Shown here piece by piece: positions 58,807 to 64,000 of a stretch of 64,000 bases of DNA. The notes below the pieces were generated by a model. It saw nothing but the letters and a program-made list of their open reading frames with translations, was not told the origin of the DNA and made no database searches. Position numbers and translations under genes: made by a program. Every line of letters starts with the position of its first letter. The stretch's first letter is position 1. The stretch lies in NCBI RefSeq assembly GCF_000217795.1, contig NC_015681.1:434001-498000 (forward strand), given 5' to 3'. Source of the stretch: Thermodesulfatator indicus DSM 15286. GTDB lineage: Bacteria; Desulfobacterota; Thermodesulfobacteria; Thermodesulfobacteriales; Thermodesulfatatoraceae.

Positions 58807-59586
58807 TTAGGTTCTTCCGTAGGTCTCAATCATGCGGCTGGTGTTATCCCCAAGCCTCTGGATAGACTTCTGAATGGCTTCAAAGTGCCGCTGGATTTCT
58901 ATTAGCTTCACCATTTCTACCAGGGGCTCAACATTTGAATCTTCTATATATCCCTGACGCAGATCTGGATTTTCTACAGGTATTTCCTGGGCCCCTTCTT
59001 TGGCCACGAAAAGGTTCTCACCGTATTTTTTAAGAACTGAAGGATCGGAAAAAGTGACCACATCAAGGCGGCCGATTTCCGTGCCGTCAATGGCAATGAC
59101 ACCTGAGGCGTCAACCTGAAAGCGAACGTTATCAAGGGTAGCCAGGCCACCTTGGGCAAGCCCCGGGTCAATGACGATAGGCGCTCCATCAGCCAGCACA
59201 GGATAGCCCTGCGCGGTTACCAGTCGATGCTCGGCATCCAGGCGAAAGTTGCCGGCCCGGGTGTAGGCAATGCCGTTTGGCGTCTCTACCTTAAAAAAGC
59301 CCTCGCCCCCAATGGCGATGTCAAAGGGATTTCCCGTATGCTCAAGCGGGCCCTGTCGAAAATCCGTCTTAGGTGTCACTTCCTTGAACGCGCGCCAGTC
59401 ATCAGGAGACCTAAAGGGAAACTTACGCATAAGCACTTCGCGAAAACCGAGGACATCTCGCCTGTAACCCGGCGTAGAAACATTGGCCAAGTTGTTGGCC
59501 GTAACATCAAGGCGCCTGATAATTAAGCGCCCACCCTCTAAGGCCTCAAGCAAACCAAGCTGGGGATTAACTTTTATCGCCATCAT
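58807..59586 (-). CDS. flgF: Flagellar proximal rod protein FlgF
   Basis: A rod subunit of about 259 residues. [59 protein letters not shown] and the C-terminal [19 protein letters not shown] identify the family. The start is set at the ATG-ATG at 59586/59583, because a perfect sigma-54 promoter lies at 59600-59615. The longer frame (to 59628) would run through that promoter. The resulting mRNA would have almost no leader and no Shine-Dalgarno. First gene of the flgF-G-A-H-I-J operon. Confidence 0.9.
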   Translation of the reverse strand: MMAIKVNPQLGLLEALEGGRLIIRRLDVTANNLANVSTPGYRRDVLGFREVLMRKFPFRSPDDWRAFKEVTPKTDFRQGPLEHTGNPFDIAIGGEGFFKVETPNGIAYTRAGNFRLDAEHRLVTAQGYPVLADGAPIVIDPGLAQGGLATLDNVRFQVDASGVIAIDGTEIGRLDVVTFSDPSVLKKYGENLFVAKEGAQEIPVENPDLRQGYIEDSNVEPLVEMVKLIEIQRHFEAIQKSIQRLGDNTSRMIETYGRT

Positions 59587-59599
59587 CGGGAAATGCTTA

Positions 59600-59615
59600 T
59601 GCAAACCCGGTGCCA
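59600..59615 (-). promoter_or_regulatory. Sigma-54 promoter of the flgF operon
   Basis: Minus strand TGGCACCGGGTTTGCA is a perfect match to TGGCAC-N5-TTGCA. Predicted start of transcription is about 59590, only a few bases before the flgF ATG. Confidence 0.85.
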
Positions 59616-59629
59616 TATGTTTTGTCAAA

Positions 59630-59840
59630 ATTTCCGCCTGTCCCCAATTTTTTGCTTTCGGCTAGCAGCTAGCTGGCATTTGTTGAATAAGAGAGTGCTT
59701 CGTCGCGCATTCGCGCTCTTCGCAGTGACAAAATGGCTGATGGCTAAAGGCTAATGGCTGGAGGGCAAAATTTTTCGCCTGTCCCTAATTTTCTAATTTT
59801 TTCGCCTGTCCCCATTTCTGCTAGGAAAAATTTTCCTAGT
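59630..59840. repeat. Repeat-rich intergenic region with a 9-bp palindrome
   Basis: Contains three CGCCTGTCCC(C/T) elements (about 59634, 59769 and 59809), a REP-like GTGCTTCGTCGCGC...TTCGCAGTGACA, and GGCTGATGGCTAA heptamers. A perfect inverted repeat CTAGGAAAA-A-TTTTCCTAG lies at 59821-59839, which could be an operator or terminator between the divergent flgF and ORP-like operons. Confidence 0.6.
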
Positions 59841-59875
59841 GGGCAAATATTTCCGACACATTACTTCTTTACTTC

Positions 59876-59904
59876 TTGAAATTGTTTTTCAGAAGCGTTA
59901 GAGT
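59876..59904 (+). promoter_or_regulatory. Possible sigma-70 promoter of the ORP-like cluster
   Basis: TTGAAA (59876-59881), 17 bases, TAGAGT (59899-59904), 27 bases before the gene's ATG, with AAGGAGG between. Confidence 0.45.
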
Positions 59905-59931
59905 TTAAACAAACCTTAAGGAGGAAAATTT

Positions 59932-60480
59932 ATGAGAATAGCTATCACGGCCCAAGGGCCAACACTTGATTCCCCATTTGACATGCACTTTGGCAGAGCT
60001 CCCTACTTTATCCTGTTTGATACCGATACCGGTGAATGGCAAGCAGTAGAAAACCAGGCGGCTATGGCCCCTCAGGGTGCAGGAATTGCTGCCGCTAATT
60101 TCCTAGCCGAAAACGGCATAGATACCCTGGTAACCGGCCAGTGTGGCCCCAAGGCCTTTGCGGTCTTAAACGCCGCGGGAATAAAAGTAGCTCAGGCGCA
60201 GGCAGGCACGGTAAAAGAGGCTATTGAGGCCTTTAAGCAAGGCAAAGTCTCTTTTTTAGAAACTCCGTCAGTTGAAGCTCACTTTGGAGGCAGAGCCGGC
60301 ATAGGGCGCGGTATGGGAGGCGGTTTTGGTGGAGGCTTTGGCGGTGGAGGCGCAGGCCGGGGAAGAGGCCAGGGCGGCGGCCGAGGCCAAGGAGGCTGTG
60401 GTGGTCGTGGCCAGGGTGGTGGCCGTGGTCTTGGTGGCGGAGCCTGTCGTCGTGGCGGAAAAGGCCGGGGAGGCTTTTAA
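59932..60480 (+). CDS. NifX/ORP-like dinitrogenase Fe-Mo cofactor-binding-fold protein with Gly/Arg-rich tail
   Basis: The first 115 residues are the NifB/NifX/ORP fold (MRIAITAQGPTLDSPFDMHF, GRAPYFILFD, GIDTLVTGQCGPKAFAVL), known to bind metal clusters. The remaining about 65 residues are almost only Gly with Arg, Gln and a few Cys (GMGGGFGGGFGGGG...), a low-complexity tail common in this family in sulfate reducers. A strong AAGGAGG site precedes the ATG. It is followed 6 bases later by two MinD-type ATPases, the arrangement of the ORP operons of Desulfovibrio. Confidence 0.88.
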   Translation: MRIAITAQGPTLDSPFDMHFGRAPYFILFDTDTGEWQAVENQAAMAPQGAGIAAANFLAENGIDTLVTGQCGPKAFAVLNAAGIKVAQAQAGTVKEAIEAFKQGKVSFLETPSVEAHFGGRAGIGRGMGGGFGGGFGGGGAGRGRGQGGGRGQGGCGGRGQGGGRGLGGGACRRGGKGRGGF

Positions 60481-60485
60481 GAGCG

Positions 60486-61316
60486 ATGGTTATCGCCGTA
60501 GCTAGCGGTAAAGGCGGGACAGGCAAAACCACTGTTTCAGTGGCTCTGGCCGAGGCCCTATCAGCCAGGCTCCTTGACGCTGACGTTGAGGAGCCAAATG
60601 CCCATCTTTTTCTGCACCCGGAAATCGCCGAAGAAACACCCGTTTATCGCATGGTCCCAAGCGTAGATGAAAAGCGGTGCACCTTCTGTGGCGAATGTAA
60701 AAAAATATGCCGCTTTAACGCCATAACCGTCTTTCCAGGGACAGTACTTGTTTTTCCAGAACTCTGCCACGGTTGCTACGGCTGTTTAGAGGTATGCCCT
60801 GAAAATTGTATCACTGAAGCGCAGCTACCTTTAGGAAGAATACTTGCCGGAAAGGCCCAAGAAGTATTTTTGGCTTACGGCGAACTAAAACTGGGAGAAG
60901 CTATGGCTTCTCCTTTGATAAAGGAACTTAAGGCGCGCTACCTTGTTCCTCAAGGACTAAACATTTTGGACTGCCCTCCAGGGGCGGCCTGCCCTGTACT
61001 CACCGCAGTTCACGGATCAGATTTTTGTTTACTTGTTACAGAACCAACGCCTTTTGGCTTACACGATTTAAAGCAGGCCGTCTGTGCCTTTGAAAGTATG
61101 AACTTGCCTATGGGTGTGGTGGTGAACCGGGCCCGCGAGCCTTACGGCCCTCTTAATGACTTCCTGAGGAGTAAGAATATTCCGATTTTACTTGAAATCC
61201 CCGAAGAAAGGGCCATTGCCGAGGCTTATGCCCGGGGAAAGACCTTAATACAGGCCAAACCAGAAATGCGCGAAGTTTTTAAAAATTTATACACACGGAT
61301 AGAGGCCCTGTTATGA
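60486..61316 (+). CDS. MinD/ParA-type ATPase with inserted 2x[4Fe-4S] ferredoxin domain (first paralogue)
   Basis: A P-loop ATPase of 276 residues. Deviant Walker A SGKGGTGKTT at about residues 7-16 and LDADVEEPNAHL (switch I). The ferredoxin insert at about 58-105 has two CxxCxxC...C clusters: CTFCGECKKIC and CHGCYGCLEVC. NILDCPPGAACPV is the Walker B/switch II region. Such pairs occur with ORP/NifX proteins and may load or move a metal cluster or act with MinD-like partners; the role is not established. It overlaps the second paralogue by 4 bases. Confidence 0.92.
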   Translation: MVIAVASGKGGTGKTTVSVALAEALSARLLDADVEEPNAHLFLHPEIAEETPVYRMVPSVDEKRCTFCGECKKICRFNAITVFPGTVLVFPELCHGCYGCLEVCPENCITEAQLPLGRILAGKAQEVFLAYGELKLGEAMASPLIKELKARYLVPQGLNILDCPPGAACPVLTAVHGSDFCLLVTEPTPFGLHDLKQAVCAFESMNLPMGVVVNRAREPYGPLNDFLRSKNIPILLEIPEERAIAEAYARGKTLIQAKPEMREVFKNLYTRIEALL

Positions 61317-62170
61317 AAGAAATTCTCGTGCTTAGCGGAAAAGGCGGGACAGGCAAAACTACGGTTTGTGCCGCTTTGGCTGTGTTATTAAAAGGGGAAA
61401 AGGTTCTGGCTGACGCCGACGTTGACGCCGCCAACCTGGCTTTGTTTCTGAAAGCTCAAACATTAGAAAAAGAGCCTTTCAAGTCCGGCTGGGAGCCGGT
61501 AAAAAACGAAGACCTCTGCACCTCTTGTGGCATATGCCTTGAAAAGTGCCGCTTTGAGGCCGTACGCGAAGACTTTTCTATTGACTCATTTTTATGTGAG
61601 GGCTGTGGGGTATGTGCCTGGTTCTGCCCAGAAAAAGCCATCAGCATGGAAGAAAAAGAAGTAGGGGAATTAATGTATTCCGAAACAAAATACGGGCCTC
61701 TGGTTCACGCAGAGCTTTATCCAGGTGAAGAAAACTCTGGAAAGCTGGTAATCGGAGTCAAAAGAAAGGCTCAAGAGATAGCCAAACAAGAAAACGCCGA
61801 TTTAATCCTGATAGATGGCTCACCTGGAGTGGGTTGCCCGGTAATTGCCTCCCTTTCGGGAGTTGATGCGGTGCTTATGGTCGCTGAACCCACCATAGCC
61901 GGGCTTCACGACTTAAAAAGGCTCAAAGGACTGCTAGATCACTTTTCCATTCCCGGCTATCTCATTGTCAACAAGGCTGACTTAAATCCCGATATGACCC
62001 AAAAGTTACTCTGCGAGGAAACAGGTTTTAAGCCGCTGGGTTCTATTCCTTATGACCCGGATGTTTACGGAGCCATTCACGCGGCCACACCTTTACCTGA
62101 ATACTCAGAGGGACAGGCAACTCAGGCCCTTAAAAAAATAACTACAAAAATAGAAAACATAATTTTATAG
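61313..62170 (+). CDS. MinD/ParA-type ATPase with inserted 2x[4Fe-4S] ferredoxin domain (second paralogue)
   Basis: A 285-residue paralogue of the preceding protein. Walker A SGKGGTGKTT, DADVDAANLALFL, the iron-sulfur insert with CTSCGICLEKC and CEGCGVCAWFC, then LIDGSPGVGCPV and VAEPTIAGLHDLKR. It starts within the stop of the first paralogue, so equimolar production and a heterodimer are likely. It is followed by a second NifX-fold gene 10 bases on. Confidence 0.92.
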   Translation: MKEILVLSGKGGTGKTTVCAALAVLLKGEKVLADADVDAANLALFLKAQTLEKEPFKSGWEPVKNEDLCTSCGICLEKCRFEAVREDFSIDSFLCEGCGVCAWFCPEKAISMEEKEVGELMYSETKYGPLVHAELYPGEENSGKLVIGVKRKAQEIAKQENADLILIDGSPGVGCPVIASLSGVDAVLMVAEPTIAGLHDLKRLKGLLDHFSIPGYLIVNKADLNPDMTQKLLCEETGFKPLGSIPYDPDVYGAIHAATPLPEYSEGQATQALKKITTKIENIIL

Positions 62171-62180
62171 GAGGTAAGAG

Positions 62181-62549
62181 ATGAAAGTAGCCGTACCCAT
62201 TGAAGGCGAAATGATTGCCGAACATTTTGGCCATGCACCCCAGTTTGCCATTTATACCGTTGATGGTGATGTTTTGAAAAAAGAAATTCTGGTTCCCCCT
62301 CCGCATGAGCCAGGAGTAATCCCTCAGTGGCTCTCAAGCCTTGGCGTTGACTGTATCCTCTGCGGTATGTTAGGGCAAAGAGCTGTGGCCTTTTTTGAAG
62401 AATTTGGCATCAGAGTGGTATCAGGCGTACCCCCTATGCCCGCTGATGAGGCCGTAGCCCGGTTTCTGGCCGGCTCTTTGAGAGTTACTCCCAGGTTCTG
62501 TGGCGGTGGCCATGGCCACGGCTGCGGTGGGCACGGTCACGGACTATAA
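62181..62549 (+). CDS. NifX/ORP-like protein with His/Gly-rich metal-binding tail
   Basis: A 122-residue NifB/NifX-fold protein (MKVAVPIEGEMIAEHFGHAP, CILCGMLGQRAVAFFEEFG) ending in CGGGHGHGCGGHGHGL, a likely metal-binding tail with four His and two Cys. Compared with the first NifX-fold gene, the tail is His-rich rather than Gly/Arg-rich. It is the last gene of the cluster, with an AGGAGG ribosome-binding site and a terminator 8 bases after the stop. Confidence 0.9.
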   Translation: MKVAVPIEGEMIAEHFGHAPQFAIYTVDGDVLKKEILVPPPHEPGVIPQWLSSLGVDCILCGMLGQRAVAFFEEFGIRVVSGVPPMPADEAVARFLAGSLRVTPRFCGGGHGHGCGGHGHGL

Positions 62550-62556
62550 AAATTAA

Positions 62557-62585
62557 GGACAGGCAAAAAATGCCTGCCCCTTTTT
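62557..62585 (+). terminator. Intrinsic terminator of the ORP-like cluster
   Basis: CAGGCA and TGCCTG (with flanking GGA/CCC) pair across five A, followed by a CCTTTTT run ending at 62585. Confidence 0.85.
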
Positions 62586-62593
62586 GATTGTAT

Positions 62594-62646
62594 TTTTGCC
62601 CCCAAATTAATAAAATATGGACACCTGTTTAATTTTGGGGGCAAAA
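62594..62646 (+). promoter_or_regulatory. Long hairpin covering the purK ribosome-binding site
   Basis: TTTTGCCCCCAAATTA (62594-62609) pairs with TAATTTTGGGGGCAAAA (62630-62646) over 16 pairs with one bulged base. The right arm contains the only Shine-Dalgarno-like run (GGGGG) and touches the first base of the ATG, so the hairpin would block ribosome access. Confidence 0.6.
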
Positions 62647-63794
62647 TGAAGAAATACACGTATCCTTTGGCCCGTTTAGGTATTCTAGGCGGCGGCCAAT
62701 TGGGCAAGATGATGGCCCAGAAGGCCAAAAAAATGGGCTTTTACGTCACGGTTTTAGACCCAACTCCAGGAGCCCCAGCGGCCCAGGTCTCAGATAAACA
62801 AATTATTGGCGATTTTCACGATGCGGAAAAGATTAGAGAGCTCGTTGAACAAAGTGACGTCACCACTTATGACCTGGAACACGTAAACACAAAGGCCCTA
62901 AAAGAGCTCCTAAAAGAAGGCCACCGAATTTACCCCAGCCCTCATCTCCTTGAAGTTATCCAGGACAAGTTCAAACAAAAAGAACTGCTTTTGCGCCTTG
63001 GCGCCCCGCTTCCTAAATTCAAAAAAGTAAAAACTAAAGAAGAGCTTTCTTCTTTTGGTTTCCCTGTGGTGCAAAAGGCCTGTAGGGGAGGCTATGACGG
63101 CCGCGGTGTAGCAGTTTTAAAAAGCCCGGAAGATATAGAAAAAGCCTTACCAGGCGAAACCTATATTGAAGAGTTCGTGGAATTTGAAAAAGAGCTGGCG
63201 GTAATCGTGGCTCGGGGAGTGAGCGGCGAACTCAAGGTTTACCCCGTGGTGGAGATGGTCTTTGACGAAAGGGCTAATATCTGCGATTTGGTTATGGCTC
63301 CGGCTCGCATAGATAACAGTTTGGCTAAAGAAGCCCAGGAAATAGCCTTGGACCTCGCCCAAAAAATGGAAATAGTAGGCGTTCTGGCGGTAGAGATGTT
63401 CTTAACCAAAGATAAGCGTGTTTTGGTAAATGAACTTGCCCCGCGGCCTCACAACTCTGGCCATTACACCATTGAGGCCTGTGCTACCTGCCAGTTTGAA
63501 CAACATATTCGGGCTATCACCGGTCTCCCCCTCGGCTCCACGAGACTTTTGTCACCAGCGGTAATGATTAACCTTCTTGGCGAAGAAGGCTACGAGGGGC
63601 CACCTGTTATTGAAGGGCTAGAAGAAGCCCTATCAATCCCTGGGCTTTCTTTCCACTTTTACGGCAAAAAGATAACCCGGCCTTTCAGGAAAATGGGCCA
63701 CGTAACTATTGTTGATGATGACCTTGAACGGGCCATTGAAAACGTAGAAAAAGTCAAAAAGTTTTTAAAGATTAAAGCGGAGGAAAAGGCATGA
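62646..63794 (+). CDS. purK: N5-carboxyaminoimidazole ribonucleotide synthase PurK
   Basis: An ATP-grasp enzyme that carboxylates AIR with bicarbonate in purine synthesis. [70 protein letters not shown] and the C-terminal PurK domain identify it. Length 382 is normal. The start codon is inside the 3' arm of a long hairpin. Its stop overlaps the purE start by 4 bases (ATGA). Confidence 0.97.
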   Translation: MKKYTYPLARLGILGGGQLGKMMAQKAKKMGFYVTVLDPTPGAPAAQVSDKQIIGDFHDAEKIRELVEQSDVTTYDLEHVNTKALKELLKEGHRIYPSPHLLEVIQDKFKQKELLLRLGAPLPKFKKVKTKEELSSFGFPVVQKACRGGYDGRGVAVLKSPEDIEKALPGETYIEEFVEFEKELAVIVARGVSGELKVYPVVEMVFDERANICDLVMAPARIDNSLAKEAQEIALDLAQKMEIVGVLAVEMFLTKDKRVLVNELAPRPHNSGHYTIEACATCQFEQHIRAITGLPLGSTRLLSPAVMINLLGEEGYEGPPVIEGLEEALSIPGLSFHFYGKKITRPFRKMGHVTIVDDDLERAIENVEKVKKFLKIKAEEKA

Positions 63795-64000
63795 AAAAGG
63801 CGCTAGTAGGTATAATCATGGGAAGTGACTCGGACCTCCCGATCATGAAACAGGCCGCTGATATGCTAGAAGATTTTGATATTCCATATGAAATCACCAT
63901 TGTTTCCGCTCATCGCACCCCGGAAAGGATGTTTCACTACGCCAAAGAAGCCGAAGAACGTGGGCTTGAAGTAATCATCGCCGGTGCCGGAGGAGCAGCC
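63791..64000 (+). CDS. purE: N5-carboxyaminoimidazole ribonucleotide mutase PurE (cut by window end)
   Basis: The first 70 codons of PurE, the mutase that follows Pur[35 protein letters not shown] and [11 protein letters not shown] (nucleotide and active-site loops). The frame is open to the end of the window, so the gene continues beyond it. It is translationally coupled to purK by an ATGA overlap. Confidence 0.95.
   Translation, partial: MKKALVGIIMGSDSDLPIMKQAADMLEDFDIPYEITIVSAHRTPERMFHYAKEAEERGLEVIIAGAGGAA

Noticed and set aside
59587-59628. Longer N-terminus for FlgF starting at 59628
   Set aside because: It would translate through a perfect sigma-54 promoter and add residues without FlgF character.
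62594-62646. Purine (G-box) riboswitch before purK
   Set aside because: The element is a simple two-arm hairpin with no three-way junction and none of the conserved purine-riboswitch core.
1-64000. tRNA, rRNA or selenocysteine-insertion signals
   Set aside because: Despite selA, no tRNA-like cloverleaf, rRNA segment or in-frame UGA with a convincing stem-loop was noticed by eye; a covariance search would be needed to be certain.

Overview
The window looks like a chromosomal segment from a thermophilic, motile, Gram-negative sulfate- or sulfur-metabolising bacterium, most probably of the Thermodesulfobacteriota (Thermodesulfatator-like). This is inference from gene content: a YeiH-type sulfur-oxyanion transporter, an octaheme HAO-like cytochrome, heme-binding sensors, an ORP-like cluster, and P- and L-ring flagellar genes that require an outer membrane. 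GC content is moderate in the housekeeping blocks and drops clearly at about 10-13 kb and 35-40 kb. Layout. (1) 0-6 kb: a heme-binding PAS histidine kinase and an NtrC-class sigma-54 activator, then three palindromic boxes, a sigma-54-like promoter and a three-gene transporter operon (two small proteins plus YeiH). (2) 6-10 kb: an amphi-Trp protein, then selA, a TPR protein and an MBL hydrolase as an overlapping operon. (3) 10-13 kb: a very AT-rich four-gene operon of unknown function ending in a second CxxCH heme sensor, then an octaheme cytochrome c on the other strand. (4) 14.5-15.8 kb: an intact IS110-family element. Its upstream region folds as a bridge RNA, and its four guide segments match the element's own ends and the site it occupies. 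(5) 16.3-32.4 kb: YkgJ and DUF3135 genes, then a compact division and cell-wall (dcw) cluster reading leftwards from mraZ to ftsZ. ftsW is missing from its usual place, and the FtsI homologue has lost its transpeptidase motifs. (6) 32.4-34.7 kb: dense dispersed repeats around an AAA-ATPase/PD-(D/E)XK gene. (7) 34.7-42.6 kb: a low-GC pseudaminic-acid pathway (pseB, C, F, a pseG-pseH fusion, pseI) and a Maf flagellin glycosyltransferase. (8) 42.9-59.6 kb: flagellar genes on the minus strand, namely flagellin, a FliT-like protein, fliS, fliD, fliW, csrA, flgL, a giant flgK, flgN, flgJ, flgI, flgH, flgA, flgG and flgF, with recognisable sigma-28 and sigma-54 promoters and CsrA-type leader hairpins. 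(9) 59.9-62.5 kb: an ORP-like cluster of two NifX-fold proteins and two ferredoxin-containing MinD ATPases. (10) 62.6-64 kb: purK and the start of purE. How the parts fit: pseudaminic acid made by the pse genes is probably attached by Maf to the large flagellin, whose translation is probably held in check by CsrA and FliW from the same locus. The kinase/NtrC pair probably drives the YeiH operon. The IS110 element sits inside one copy of a dispersed repeat that occurs uninterrupted twice more near fliS.
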